A program made the position numbers and the translations under genes. A DNA stretch of 64,000 nucleotides, taken from NCBI RefSeq assembly GCF_030503735.1, contig NZ_CP073096.1, forward strand, positions 310,001 to 374,000, read 5' to 3'. Source of the stretch: Corynebacterium tuberculostearicum. Its GTDB lineage: Bacteria; Actinomycetota; Actinomycetes; Mycobacteriales; Mycobacteriaceae. The notes under the pieces were generated by a model. It made no database searches. It was not told where the DNA came from and was given only the letters and a program-made list of their open reading frames with translations. Shown here piece after piece: positions 10,143 to 18,764 of this stretch; the stretch's first letter is position 1; the number at the start of each line of letters is the position of its first letter.

Positions 10143-10874
10143 ATGCCAGTAAACGAGGAACATCGCACCAAACGCCCCGTTCGCATGGTTTTTACTAGCC
10201 GTGCCGGCGGGGCGTCTGCTATTCCATATGACTCTTTCAACTTGGGGCATCATGTCGGCGATGACCCCGCCGCGGTAGCTGCTAACCGCGAACGCCTTAA
10301 GCGTGTGACCGGCGTGGACGATATCGTGTGGATGGAGCAGCTGCACACTAATACCGTCGCTGTTATTGATGGCCCGCAGGATCAGCCCGTGCCGGCCACC
10401 GACGCTATTGTTACCACCCAGCGTCGCATTGGCTTGGGCGTCCTTGTTGCGGATTGCACGCCGGTTCTGCTTGTCGACGTCGCCGCTGGCGTCATCGCCG
10501 CCGCTCACGCCGGCCGCTTGGGTGCCCGTAACGGCATCGTGGTAAATACCGTGCACGAAATGCAGAAACTCGGGGCTCAACCTGAGCGCATCCAAGTAGT
10601 CATGGGCCCAGCCGCTTCGGGAAAGAATTACGAAGTCCCGGAACAGATGGCCGATGACGTGGAGCGCCGGCTGCCTGGTTCCAAGACTCGGACGTCGAAA
10701 GGCACGTGGGGAATCGACGTGCGCGCAGGGCTGATTCGCCAGCTCATGGGGCTAGGTATCACCGCGATTGAATCCGACCCGCGCTGCACCATTGAAGACG
10801 AAGATTTCTTTTCCTATCGCCGCGAAGGCACTACCGGCCGCCAAGCCGGGCTGATTTGGTTGGAGGCTAAATGA
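10143..10874 (+). CDS. pgeF: Purine nucleoside phosphorylase / laccase-domain protein (YfiH/PgeF family)
   Basis: This belongs to the YfiH (multicopper polyphenol oxidoreductase, DUF152) family. Members act on purine nucleosides; some remove the wrong amino acid from peptidoglycan precursors in Enterobacteria. Conserved metal and active-site pieces are visible: NLGHHVGDDP near residue 36, ADCTPVLL near residue 102 and AAHAGRLG near residue 122. At 243 residues it is a normal length. It follows ftsZ and overlaps yggS by four bases, a conserved arrangement in Actinobacteria. The exact substrate here is unknown. Confidence 0.85.
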   Translation: MPVNEEHRTKRPVRMVFTSRAGGASAIPYDSFNLGHHVGDDPAAVAANRERLKRVTGVDDIVWMEQLHTNTVAVIDGPQDQPVPATDAIVTTQRRIGLGVLVADCTPVLLVDVAAGVIAAAHAGRLGARNGIVVNTVHEMQKLGAQPERIQVVMGPAASGKNYEVPEQMADDVERRLPGSKTRTSKGTWGIDVRAGLIRQLMGLGITAIESDPRCTIEDEDFFSYRREGTTGRQAGLIWLEAK

Positions 10875-11572
10875 TGACGGACCGTAAAACACAGCTAGAG
10901 GAAAATCTTGAGGCTACTCGCGCCGAAATTAACCGGCTATCGGCGCAATCAGATCGCATGCCTCCGGAGTTGCTGCCGGTGACGAAGTTTCATCCAGCTG
11001 CAGATATTGCCCTCTTAGCCGAACTAGGGGTTACTGATGTCGCCGAAAATCGGGAGCAAGAAGCCCGCGCCAAGGCCTCTGAGCTGCCACAGCTGCGATT
11101 CCATATGATCGGCCAGATTCAGACTAAGAAAGCCAACCATGTGGCCCGTTGGGCGGCAAGCGTCCATTCGGTCGATTCCCTCAAGCTCGCCCGCGCGTTG
11201 GAGCGAGGTGTTTCCTTGGCAAAGGAACGTGGCGAGCGCGAAGGCAACCTATCGGTCTTTATCCAGGTCTCCGCCGACGGCGATGGCACTCGCGGAGGCG
11301 TTATCCCCAGCGCGCTCAGTGAGCTTGTGGATGCAGTAGAAGGAGCGGAGCATCTCGACCTCGCAGGTCTCATGGTTGTTCCGCCGCTCGACGCCGATGC
11401 GGGTGAGGTATTTCGCGGTGTGCGCCAGGAAGCCGACCGGCTATCTGCCGAGGTGAACCGCCCGCTGAAAATGTCTGCCGGAATGAGTGCGGACATGGCT
11501 GAAGCAATCGCCGCGGGCAGCGATATCGTGCGTGTCGGAACCAGTATCATGGGACCGCGGCCAGTAGGTTAA
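10871..11572 (+). CDS. yggS: YggS-family PLP-binding homeostasis protein
   Basis: A 233-residue member of the YggS/PROSC (PLPBP) family, single-domain TIM-barrel proteins that bind pyridoxal 5'-phosphate and help balance free PLP and amino acid pools. The PLP lysine is in LLPVTKFHPAADI near residue 38 and the phosphate-binding end has GSDIVRVGTSIMG near residue 216. The start ATGATGA overlaps the pgeF stop, so translation is likely coupled. The gene regularly lies between ftsZ and sepF in Gram-positive bacteria. Confidence 0.92.
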   Translation: MMTDRKTQLEENLEATRAEINRLSAQSDRMPPELLPVTKFHPAADIALLAELGVTDVAENREQEARAKASELPQLRFHMIGQIQTKKANHVARWAASVHSVDSLKLARALERGVSLAKERGEREGNLSVFIQVSADGDGTRGGVIPSALSELVDAVEGAEHLDLAGLMVVPPLDADAGEVFRGVRQEADRLSAEVNRPLKMSAGMSADMAEAIAAGSDIVRVGTSIMGPRPVG

Positions 11573-11676
11573 AAATATCGCAAAAGCGCATTTCACAGCG
11601 TAAATCACATGCGTCACACCAGACACATTTTGCGCGTTTGAACTTGTACAAATTTAGGTCAGAGGGAGACCCAAAA

Positions 11677-12129
11677 ATGTCATTCATTGATAAGACGAAG
11701 GATTTCTTCGGTCTTGGGCCGATGGACATCGAAGAGGACGATGCCTACTACAACGAGGAGCCGCGTTACTCCGGAAATAGCTCCTCCGCCTACGCCCCAC
11801 GCCGGGCCCCTCAGTCTTATGAGTCTGCTCCGGTAGAGGAGGATTTTGTACCGACCATCGTGGCTATTTCGCTGACGTCTTTCAATGATGCCGCCAAGGT
11901 GGGCGAGCCTTTCCGTGATGGTGACGCAGTGGTCTTTGAGCTTACCGACGCCGAAAAGGCCACCGCTAAGCGCTTCATCGACTTTGCCGCCGGCCTCTGC
12001 TTTGGTCTCGAGGGTCGAATGCTCAACCTCACCAAGGGAATGGACACGGAGCGTAAGGTCTTTTCCATCGTGCCGAAGTCTGCGGACATCGCTAAGCACG
12101 AGCTCGAGCGCGCAGCCGGCCTCCGCTAA
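11677..12129 (+). CDS. sepF: Cell division protein SepF
   Basis: SepF binds the FtsZ C-terminal tail and, in organisms without FtsA, anchors the Z-ring to the membrane. The protein has an amphipathic N-terminus (MSFIDKTKDFFGLG), an acidic and tyrosine-rich linker, and the SepF core with FIDFAAGLCFGLEGRMLNLTKG. I choose the ATG at 11677 (150 residues): AGAGGGAG at 11661-11668 is a good ribosome binding site and the helix starts there. An in-frame ATG at 11638 would add 13 residues. A clear hairpin terminator follows. Confidence 0.93.
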   Translation: MSFIDKTKDFFGLGPMDIEEDDAYYNEEPRYSGNSSSAYAPRRAPQSYESAPVEEDFVPTIVAISLTSFNDAAKVGEPFRDGDAVVFELTDAEKATAKRFIDFAAGLCFGLEGRMLNLTKGMDTERKVFSIVPKSADIAKHELERAAGLR

Positions 12130-12148
12130 AGCAATTATTTTTTACCCG

Positions 12149-12188
12149 ACCCCCCGTGGGTGCCGATTGGGCACCTGCGGGGGTTTAT
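12149..12188 (+). terminator. Rho-independent terminator after sepF
   Basis: A G/C-rich hairpin with arms CCCCCGTGGGTGCC and GGGCACCTGCGGGGG around GATT, followed by TTTATTC. It closes the ftsZ-sepF unit and shows that yggT must be transcribed from its own promoter or by read-through. Confidence 0.85.
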
Positions 12189-12192
12189 TCGA

Positions 12193-12198
12193 TAGGCT
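12193..12198 (+). promoter_or_regulatory. Candidate -10 box for leaderless yggT
   Basis: TAGGCT lies directly after the sepF terminator and eight bases before a GTG at 12207. The arrangement suggests a leaderless start at 12207. Confidence 0.4.
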
Positions 12199-12206
12199 CA
12201 GTGATT

Positions 12207-12500
12207 GTGACACAACTCGGAATTATTCTTATCCTGCTCGTGCGGATTTATACGTGGGTGCTCATTGCCCGCATCATCATTGAGATGATCCAGTCCTTTT
12301 CACGGCAGTTCAATCCGCCACGCTGGTTTATGGTCATGGCGGAGCCCCTCTTTGTAATTACAGATCCGCCGGTCAAGGCATTGCGACGCCTGATTCCGCC
12401 GTTACAAATGGGTGGCGTAGCTCTCGACGTATCGGTGCTCGTGCTCTTTATTTTGCTCTCGATTCTCACGCTTATTCTGCGAATCGTTTTCTTGGGCTAG
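12207..12500 (+). CDS. YggT family membrane protein
   Basis: A small integral membrane protein (97 residues) of the YggT family with two hydrophobic segments (about residues 3-24 and 74-96) and the typical sequence ARIIIEMIQSF then RRLIPP. The family is linked to division gene clusters in many Gram-positive bacteria and to ion or osmotic homeostasis in E. coli; its molecular job is not settled. The open frame extends upstream to 12156 through the terminator, so a later start is needed: GTG at 12207 follows a TANNNT box; GTG at 12201 is the alternative. Confidence 0.85.
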   Translation: MTQLGIILILLVRIYTWVLIARIIIEMIQSFSRQFNPPRWFMVMAEPLFVITDPPVKALRRLIPPLQMGGVALDVSVLVLFILLSILTLILRIVFLG

Positions 12501-12704
12501 CACCCCCGTCGCCTCGAAACCTGTGGTAAACGTTGAGACTCGACGGAGCGTCGATTATTGTGGGCGTTTGGTTACGATAAATCGCGATAACCCGTATTAT
12601 GAACCACATGTACCTTTGTGGGGAAGGTTTAGCTAAGCCTGAACCGCAGCTCCTAAGGCCCTGGAACCTCCGGGGTTGTATCAACCTGAAGGGGAAGAGA
12701 AGAC
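12501..12704 (+). promoter_or_regulatory. wag31: wag31 promoter and long 5' leader
   Basis: This gap holds no gene. TCGACG-GAG-CGTCGA at 12540-12554 is a short perfect inverted repeat that may end the yggT transcript. TATTAT at 12595-12600 is a good -10 box and would give a 5' leader of about 98 bases. Inside it AGGTTTAGCTAAGCCT (about 12626-12641) is nearly palindromic. GAAGGGGAAGAGAAG just before 12705 is the ribosome binding site. Confidence 0.5.
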
Positions 12705-13838
12705 ATGCCACTGTCACCAGCTGATGTTCACAACGTCGCGTTCAGCAAGCCGCCTATTGGCAAGCGCGGCTACAACGAAGATGAGGTGGATCAGTTCCTC
12801 GACCTCGTAGAAGACGCCCTTGCCCAGCTACAGGACGAAAACGAAGACCTGCAGGCACAGGTCAGCGACCTGAACTCCCAGGCCAAGGCGGGTGCTGGCG
12901 CCGGTGCTGCTGATACCGCGACCGCAGCTTCTGCTCGTACCGATGAGGCCGCTTTGCGCAAGGAGATTGAGGCCAAGCTGCGCGCCGAATACGAAACCAA
13001 GCTGGCGGATTCCAAGTCTGAGCTCTCCCGCGCTAAGGAAGAGACTAAGAAGGCGCAGGAGCAGGTTAAGTCGGCCCAGGCTGAAGCTTCCAAGGCACAG
13101 GAGTCTGGCTCCGCTGCTGCTTCCTCTTCCGCAGACCTGAAGGCAGCCCGCGCAGAGGCAGCACAGGCTAAGAAGGAACTCGAGGCCTCCAAGAAGGAAA
13201 ACGACGAACTGAAGAAGTCCGCTTCTGCAGCTGGTTCTTCCAAGGCTGGTGCCGCAGCTGCAGGTATTGCAGGTGCCGGAGCCGCTCAGACCGCCGATGG
13301 TCTGGCTACCCCAGAAACCCACATGCAGGCCGCCCGCGTTCTGGGTCTGGCACAAGAGATGGCAGACCGCCTCACCTCCGAGGCTCGCGCGGAGGCCGAG
13401 TCCATGCTGTCTGAGGCACGCACTGCCGCTGAGAAGCAGCTGACCGATGCAGATTCCCGCTCCAAGGAACAGCTTGCCGACGCCCAGAAGAAGTACGACG
13501 CCCAGCTGCAGGATGCAGATTCCCGCTCCAAGAAGCTGATTTCTGACGCCGAGGCTAAGGCAAAGCAGACCGAGTCTGATGCTTCCTCCCGCGCTGAGGC
13601 ACAAATCCGCCAGGCAGAGGAAAAGGCTGCTTCCCTGCAGGCCGATGCCGAGCGCAAGCACACCGAGGTTATGAACACGGTCAAGCAGCAGCAGACCGCA
13701 TTGGAGGCTCGCATCTCCGAGCTGCGCACCTTCGAGCGTGAGTACCGCACTCGCCTGAAGACCCTGCTCGAGTCCCAGCTGGAAGAGCTGGAAACTCGCG
13801 GCACTGCCGCACCGAACGGCGAGTCTGGCAATAACTAG
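12705..13838 (+). CDS. wag31: Polar growth protein Wag31/DivIVA
   Basis: DivIVA (Wag31) collects at curved cell poles and organises apical cell-wall growth in Actinobacteria. The N-terminal lipid-binding region has [20 protein letters not shown] followed by [16 protein letters not shown], and nearly all of the rest is a charged, alanine-rich coiled coil typical of the family. At 377 residues it is in the usual corynebacterial range. Two copies of a DADSRSK block, 22 residues apart at DNA 13446 and 13512, show an internal duplication. A strong terminator follows. Confidence 0.96.
   Translation: MPLSPADVHNVAFSKPPIGKRGYNEDEVDQFLDLVEDALAQLQDENEDLQAQVSDLNSQAKAGAGAGAADTATAASARTDEAALRKEIEAKLRAEYETKLADSKSELSRAKEETKKAQEQVKSAQAEASKAQESGSAAASSSADLKAARAEAAQAKKELEASKKENDELKKSASAAGSSKAGAAAAGIAGAGAAQTADGLATPETHMQAARVLGLAQEMADRLTSEARAEAESMLSEARTAAEKQLTDADSRSKEQLADAQKKYDAQLQDADSRSKKLISDAEAKAKQTESDASSRAEAQIRQAEEKAASLQADAERKHTEVMNTVKQQQTALEARISELRTFEREYRTRLKTLLESQLEELETRGTAAPNGESGNN
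13446..13532 (+). repeat. Direct repeat inside wag31
   Basis: An exact 21-base word starts at 13446 and again at 13512. The 66-base offset equals 22 codons, so the coiled coil keeps its frame. Both copies encode DADSRSK. Confidence 0.8.
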
Positions 13839-13855
13839 GCCCTCCCGTACTCCTT

Positions 13856-13896
13856 AGCGCCCCCGCCACCGCGGCGGGGGCGCTATTGTTGTTTTA
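13856..13896 (+). terminator. Rho-independent terminator after wag31
   Basis: Perfect 12-base-pair stem AGCGCCCCCGCC / GGCGGGGGCGCT with a five-base loop, followed by ATTGTTGTTTT. It is the strongest hairpin in the window. Confidence 0.93.
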
Positions 13897-13937
13897 GACA
13901 GTCGTACCTCATCCCGTCCCAGCCGAAAGGAACCATC

Positions 13938-14159
13938 GTGCTCGTTGCCGCTCTAGTTCTAGCCCTCGTGGCATTCGTGGCCTTGGTGAACTTCGTCATT
14001 TCGGGAGCCGATTGGTCGCTCTATCTTGTCTTCGCCGCTGCTGGTCTGGGACTCGTGTGCTTCATCCTGGACTGGGCGCATAAACATCGCACCGACAAGG
14101 CTGGGGCAGCAGAAAATCCTGAGCAGGAGTCTTTGCGTGCAGCCCTCCGCGAGGAATAA
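13938..14159 (+). CDS. Small two-pass membrane protein, unknown function
   Basis: A 73-residue protein with two hydrophobic segments (about residues 2-22 and 27-45) separated by GADW, and a charged tail rich in glutamate, arginine and alanine. The GTG start follows GAAAGGA at 13924-13930. It lies between the wag31 terminator and a convergent HNH gene, so it has its own promoter somewhere in 13897-13923. I do not recognise the family. The ribosome binding site and the hydrophobic pattern support a real gene. Confidence 0.7.
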   Translation: MLVAALVLALVAFVALVNFVISGADWSLYLVFAAAGLGLVCFILDWAHKHRTDKAGAAENPEQESLRAALREE

Positions 14160-14195
14160 CGCAGCAAGCTCCGCACCTTGTTTTGAGGCACGCCA

Positions 14196-14218
14196 ATAAG
14201 GCGCACAGGGCGCCTTAT
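14196..14218. terminator. Convergent hairpin between the small membrane gene and the HNH gene
   Basis: Perfect nine-base arms ATAAGGCGC and GCGCCTTAT around ACAGG. There is no long T run on either strand, but the position between convergent genes suggests a bidirectional terminator. Confidence 0.55.
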
Positions 14219-14232
14219 CTTGCGGGTGAGTC

Positions 14233-15234
14233 CTAACAGTCAGGCGGTTGCCACCGAATCTGTCCGTTTTCTCGGGCAAGCCGCCCGCGCAATGGCGGGG
14301 CATTGGGATCGTCATCATTGGCGCCATTGTGATAGGCGCAGGCTGTGGATAAGTTCGCGATATTGGTCAATCCACCGTGCAACCACGGATCCAAATGGTG
14401 AATTTGGCATTCGTCGGCAGGCTTAGCGCATCGCGGCCAGGGGCAGACGGGATTTTCTGCGCCTGCCATCAGCCGTTGTTTGGCGTTGGCAAAACGCTGC
14501 GTGCGATACAGATTCACTGCGCCTTCATAGGGGCTTACTAGTGTGATAAGCCCATGCTCTTTAAGCGTGCGGCGCAGGTACTGCGCTCCCGTAAGCGTCG
14601 CCCCGTTGGTCATCTGCAGGGTGATTTCCTCACCGTCACCGTTGACGATGCGTACGTAATCTTCCAACCGCACGATGACGTTCGTTACCACGGCGCTTCG
14701 TTGCGCCGTATCGCTGCCGAAGAAGGTATCTTCCACCACGTCTAGAGGCTTTTTGTCTTGGTTCTCCACTGCCGCGTGGAGATCTGCGATAAACGATGAC
14801 GAGCCGTCGATCGCAAGCGTCCAAGGTGCATCCTTTCGGCGGATGATCCGCACGCCCGGCTTTACGTTGCGCTTTTTCTTCGGGACCTTGGACTGGGCCA
14901 GCTTTTCTAGGGCCCCTGCTGTAGCTTTGGTGGTACACAGTTGTTCGCGGAGAACCCAGGCGTCGAAAAGCGTGGGCATCTTCCGCGCATATTTTTCGAT
15001 GATGGATAAAGCAACGATGGAATGTCCATTGTGCTGAGCACCTTCGATTGCGCGTCGCCGCTTCCTAGTGAACCTAGTCGTGCCGCAGTACGCCTCTTTT
15101 AGCAATGCCAACTCGCGGGCCGTCTTTTCAGCGGCGCCTCGCGCGCAGAGGTCGTCCTCAGACATGCCTGCACACCCGAGGACGATGTCCATCCCGGGTG
15201 CCATGGCTGCGAGGTAAGTATCTAGCGCGTTCAC
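14233..15234 (-). CDS. HNH endonuclease-type protein (paralogue of the gene at 31241)
   Basis: A 333-residue protein whose C-terminus carries an HNH-type zinc and metal site: CPWPRCAKPADECQIHH followed by ACAYHN. The N-terminal part resembles the DUF222-like region common in actinobacterial HNH proteins. The role of these proteins is unclear; some belong to mobile-element families. The GTG start is preceded by TAAATT seven bases upstream and no ribosome binding site, so the mRNA may be leaderless. A second copy with the same layout lies at 31241-32272. No inverted repeats or target duplication are visible around it. Confidence 0.82.
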   Translation of the reverse strand: MNALDTYLAAMAPGMDIVLGCAGMSEDDLCARGAAEKTARELALLKEAYCGTTRFTRKRRRAIEGAQHNGHSIVALSIIEKYARKMPTLFDAWVLREQLCTTKATAGALEKLAQSKVPKKKRNVKPGVRIIRRKDAPWTLAIDGSSSFIADLHAAVENQDKKPLDVVEDTFFGSDTAQRSAVVTNVIVRLEDYVRIVNGDGEEITLQMTNGATLTGAQYLRRTLKEHGLITLVSPYEGAVNLYRTQRFANAKQRLMAGAENPVCPWPRCAKPADECQIHHLDPWLHGGLTNIANLSTACAYHNGANDDDPNAPPLRGRLARENGQIRWQPPDC

Positions 15235-15241
15235 GATTCAC

Positions 15242-15247
15242 AATTTA
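15242..15247 (-). promoter_or_regulatory. Candidate -10 box for the leaderless HNH gene
   Basis: On the minus strand TAAATT ends seven bases before the GTG at 15234. Confidence 0.4.
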
Positions 15248-15299
15248 TTTCCCCGCGCAAGCCCCCACAAGGGAAAATTTTTAGCCTGTGGATAACTTC

Positions 15300-15329
15300 T
15301 TGTGCGCGAAGATTATCGGGCGCTATACT
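15300..15329 (+). promoter_or_regulatory. ileS: ileS promoter
   Basis: TTGTGC at 15300-15305 and TATACT at 15324-15329 are separated by 18 bases. The -10 box is close to consensus and would start transcription near 15336, directly ahead of the T-box leader. Confidence 0.7.
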
Positions 15330-15335
15330 GTGGCC

Positions 15336-15519
15336 TACACGCAGTGATCCGGCCATCACCGGGGAGCAATTCAGAAGAACAGCCAGTGTGGCCCAGTAGA
15401 ACTGAACGGGTGGGACCGTCAACTCCTTCACCGAAACGAAGCGGAGCCTTCGGGCTCAAGCAGGGTGGTACCGCGAGCCTTGATGGCGCGTCCCTGCACC
15501 GTGTTAAGAGTGAAGGATA
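15336..15519 (+). promoter_or_regulatory. T-box riboswitch controlling ileS (translational type)
   Basis: The conserved T-box word AGGGTGGTACCGCG is at 15462-15475, with GCGG (15441-15444) able to pair to CCGC (15471-15474) to form the tRNA-end-binding bulge. ATC isoleucine codons occur at 15347 and 15355 in the stem I region; the second, next to ACCGGGGAGC, is my preferred specifier. There is no terminator hairpin. Instead TCCTTCAC (15424-15431) is complementary to the ribosome binding site GTGAAGGA (15510-15517), and GCAGGG (15460-15465) to CCCTGC (15492-15497). This points to control of translation by uncharged tRNA-Ile, as known for actinobacterial ileS leaders. Confidence 0.9.
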
Positions 15520-15522
15520 ATT

Positions 15523-18500
15523 ATGGCGAAAAAGGTTTACCCCAAGGTTGACATGACTGGCGGCTCCAGCCGCTTCCCAGATATGGAAGAGGAAGTCCAG
15601 AAGTACTGGAAGCAGGATGATACCTTCCAGGCTTCGCTAGAAAAGACCAAGGACTGCCCAGAGTACATCTTTTATGATGGCCCTCCATTCGCAAATGGCT
15701 TGCCGCACTATGGTCACCTGTTGACCGGCTACGTGAAAGATATTGTCCCGCGCTATCGCACCATGGCTGGCAATTACGTTCCTCGCGTCTTCGGCTGGGA
15801 TACCCATGGACTGCCCGCCGAGCTGGAAGCGGAAAAGCAGCTGGGCATTACCGATAAGGCACAGATCGAAGATATGGGCTTGGAAAAGTTCAACGAGTAC
15901 TGCGCCAAGTCCGTGTTGGAGTACACCGACGAGTGGGAAGACTACGTTAACCGCCAGGCCCGCTGGGTGGACTTTGAAAACGGCTACAAGACCATGGATA
16001 TCAACTACATGGAATCGGTCATGTGGGCGTTCAAGGAACTTTATGACAAGGGCCTTATCTACAAGGGCTTCCGCGTCCTGCCTTACTCCTGGGCGGAGCA
16101 TACTTCCCTGTCTAACCAGGAGACCCGTCTGGATGATTCCTATAAGATGCGCCAGGATCCGACGCTGACGGTTACCTTCCCAGTGAAGGGGGCGCGTGAG
16201 GAAAGTGCGGCGGAAAAGACACTGGCAGAGCACCCTGCGCTTGCCGACGCCTCCTTCCTCGCCTGGACCACCACCCCTTGGACCTTGCCTTCGAACGAGG
16301 CCTTGGCGGTTCATCCAGAGGTTACCTACGTGCTCTTTAAGGCTACGGAGGGTGATTTCGCCGGCCGTACTTTCATCATGGCGGAAAACCTGCTGGCCAC
16401 CTTGGAGAAGGAACTAGGGGCGGCCGAGGTGCTGGAGACCTTTACCGGCGCGCAACTCGAGGGCTTTACTTATGAGCCGATCTTCGGCTTCTTCCCGGAT
16501 CTGCGCAACGCCTACCAGGTTTTGATCGCTGATTACGTCACCACGGAGGACGGCACCGGTGTGGTACACCAGGCCCCTGCGTTTGGTGAAGACGATATGA
16601 ATACCACCAACCAGTACGACATCGAGCTGGTTATCCCGGTGGATGAGGACGGCAAGTTCACCTCGCAGGTTCCGCCCTATGAAGGCCAGCTGGTCTTTGA
16701 TGCGAATAAGGACATCATCAAAGACTTGAAGGCTGCTGGGCGAGTGGTGCGCCACGTGACCATTGAACACTCCTACCCGCACTCGTGGCGCTCGGGCGAG
16801 CCGCTTATCTACATGGCGCTGCCGGCCTGGTTTGTGAAAGTGACCGAATTCCGCGATCGCATGGTAGAGCTCAATCACAATGACATCGAGTGGCTACCCG
16901 AGCACATCCGGGATGGCCAGTTTGGCAAGTGGCTCGAGGGCGCGCGCGACTGGAATATCTCTCGCACCCGCTACTGGGGTGCTCCTATCCCGGTGTGGAT
17001 GTCCGATGATGACAACTATCCGCGCATGGATGTCTACGGCTCCTTGGATGAGCTGGAGCGCGATTTCGGCGTCCGCCCGGAGTCGCTGCACCGCCCGCAC
17101 ATCGATGAGTTGGTGCGTCCGAACCCGGATGATCCGACCGGTAAGTCGATGATGCACCGCGTGCCGGATGTGCTGGACTGCTGGTTCGAGTCTGGTTCGA
17201 TGCCTTTTGCGCAAAAGCACTACCCATTCGAGAATAAAGAGTGGTTCGAAACTCACTCGCCGTCTGACTTCATCGTGGAGTACTCCGGTCAGACGCGTGG
17301 TTGGTTCTATGTGATGCATGCGTTGTCCACTGCGCTTTTTGATCGTCCGGCGTATAAGAAGGTCGTGGCTCACGGCATCGTGTTGGGCAACGATGGTCTC
17401 AAGATGTCGAAGTCCAAGGGCAATTATCCGAACGTCAACGAGGTCTTTGACCGTGATGGTTCGGATGCCATGCGCTGGTTCCTGATGTCTTCGCCTATCC
17501 TGCGCGGTGGCAACCTTATCGTGACCGAGCAGGGCATTCGTGAGGGCGTGCGCCAGGCCATCCTGCCAATCTGGAATGCCTATACCTTCCTGCAGCTCTA
17601 CGCAGAGAAAGAAGCAAAGCTCGACACTAGTTCCACGCATGTTCTCGACCGCTATATCATGGCTAAGACCCACGATGTCGTAGCCAATGTGGACGCGGCG
17701 CTTGCCGATACTGATATTGCCACGGCAACCGAAGAAGTGCGTCTGTTCGCCGACGTCCTGACCAATTGGTACGTGCGCCGTTCCCGCGAGCGTTTCTGGG
17801 AGGGCGAGGATACCCACCCAGAGGCCTTCAACACCTTGTATACCGTGCTGGAGACCGTGACTCGCGTGGTGGCGCCGCTGCTGCCACACGTGGCAGAGGT
17901 TATCTACCGTGGACTGACCGGCGAGCGTTCGGTGCACCTGGCCGACTTCCCGCAGGCTGCGGACTACCCGTCCGATGCAGATCTTGTATCCGCGATGGAT
18001 GCTACCCGCGCGGTCGCTTCGGCGGCGTCTTCGGTGCGCAAGTCCAATAAGCTGCGCAATCGCTTGCCACTGCCCAAGCTGACGGTAGCCCTGGAGGGGG
18101 CACAGCGCTTGGCGGACTTCGCCGATATCATCCGCGACGAGGTCAATGTCAAGGAGGTCGAGCTTACTAACGACGTCGATTCGGTGGGCACCTTCCAGGT
18201 AGTCTGCAATGCCAAGGTCGCAGGCCCGCGCTTGGGCAAGGACGTGCAGCGCGCCATCAAGAATCTCAAGGCGGGCAACTACGAACGCCGCGGCGATGAG
18301 GTTGTAGTGGACGGCGATATCGTGCTTGGCTCGGATGAGTACACCGAGCGCTTGCAGGCGGCGAATCCGAAGTCGACCGCGCGTATCGAGGGCCTCGACG
18401 GCCTGGTGGTACTCGATACCGAGGTGACCGAAGAGCTCGAGGCCGAAGGCTGGGCGGCGGACGTTATCCGCGGCCTCCAGGATGCCCGCAAGGCTTCTGG

Positions 18501-18693
18501 GTTCGAGGTCTCGGATCGCATCGCGGCCGTACTCTCTGTCCCCGAGGAGAAGAAGGCCTGGGCGGAGCGTCACGCCGACCACATCGCCGGTGAAGTGCTC
18601 GCCGCCGATTTCCAGGTGACCACCGAGGCACTCGATGGTGCGGATGTGCACGAGGTGGTGAAGGGGGTTAGCGCTACCGTCGTCAAGCAGTAG
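15523..18693 (+). CDS. ileS: Isoleucyl-tRNA synthetase (eukaryote-like type)
   Basis: IleRS charges tRNA-Ile and edits misactivated valine. The 1056-residue class I enzyme has the HIGH-type motif [13 protein letters not shown] near residue 50, the KMSKS loop [12 protein letters not shown] near residue 627, an inserted editing domain and a C-terminal anticodon-binding region. The HYGH form and [15 protein letters not shown] are typical of the eukaryote-like (IleS2) class, which often gives low sensitivity to mupirocin. The ATG follows GTGAAGGA, which the T-box leader can mask. It is followed by a bidirectional terminator. Confidence 0.97.
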   Translation: MAKKVYPKVDMTGGSSRFPDMEEEVQKYWKQDDTFQASLEKTKDCPEYIFYDGPPFANGLPHYGHLLTGYVKDIVPRYRTMAGNYVPRVFGWDTHGLPAELEAEKQLGITDKAQIEDMGLEKFNEYCAKSVLEYTDEWEDYVNRQARWVDFENGYKTMDINYMESVMWAFKELYDKGLIYKGFRVLPYSWAEHTSLSNQETRLDDSYKMRQDPTLTVTFPVKGAREESAAEKTLAEHPALADASFLAWTTTPWTLPSNEALAVHPEVTYVLFKATEGDFAGRTFIMAENLLATLEKELGAAEVLETFTGAQLEGFTYEPIFGFFPDLRNAYQVLIADYVTTEDGTGVVHQAPAFGEDDMNTTNQYDIELVIPVDEDGKFTSQVPPYEGQLVFDANKDIIKDLKAAGRVVRHVTIEHSYPHSWRSGEPLIYMALPAWFVKVTEFRDRMVELNHNDIEWLPEHIRDGQFGKWLEGARDWNISRTRYWGAPIPVWMSDDDNYPRMDVYGSLDELERDFGVRPESLHRPHIDELVRPNPDDPTGKSMMHRVPDVLDCWFESGSMPFAQKHYPFENKEWFETHSPSDFIVEYSGQTRGWFYVMHALSTALFDRPAYKKVVAHGIVLGNDGLKMSKSKGNYPNVNEVFDRDGSDAMRWFLMSSPILRGGNLIVTEQGIREGVRQAILPIWNAYTFLQLYAEKEAKLDTSSTHVLDRYIMAKTHDVVANVDAALADTDIATATEEVRLFADVLTNWYVRRSRERFWEGEDTHPEAFNTLYTVLETVTRVVAPLLPHVAEVIYRGLTGERSVHLADFPQAADYPSDADLVSAMDATRAVASAASSVRKSNKLRNRLPLPKLTVALEGAQRLADFADIIRDEVNVKEVELTNDVDSVGTFQVVCNAKVAGPRLGKDVQRAIKNLKAGNYERRGDEVVVDGDIVLGSDEYTERLQAANPKSTARIEGLDGLVVLDTEVTEELEAEGWAADVIRGLQDARKASGFEVSDRIAAVLSVPEEKKAWAERHADHIAGEVLAADFQVTTEALDGADVHEVVKGVSATVVKQ

Positions 18694-18710
18694 CGCGTAC
18701 GTTGCCACCT

Positions 18711-18752
18711 AAAAAATGATTGCCCAGCCAGTGCGGCTGGGCAATTTTTTAT
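18711..18752. terminator. Bidirectional terminator between ileS and the MFS gene
   Basis: ATTGCCCAGCC and GGCTGGGCAAT form an 11-base-pair stem with A6 on the left and T6 on the right, so it can stop transcription from either side. Confidence 0.92.
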
Positions 18753-18764
18753 GATTGATAGGAC

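Noticed and set aside
16894..18708. A 604-residue open frame on the minus strand inside ileS
   Set aside because: It is a shadow of ileS: no ribosome binding site, no recognisable domain, and ileS is certain.
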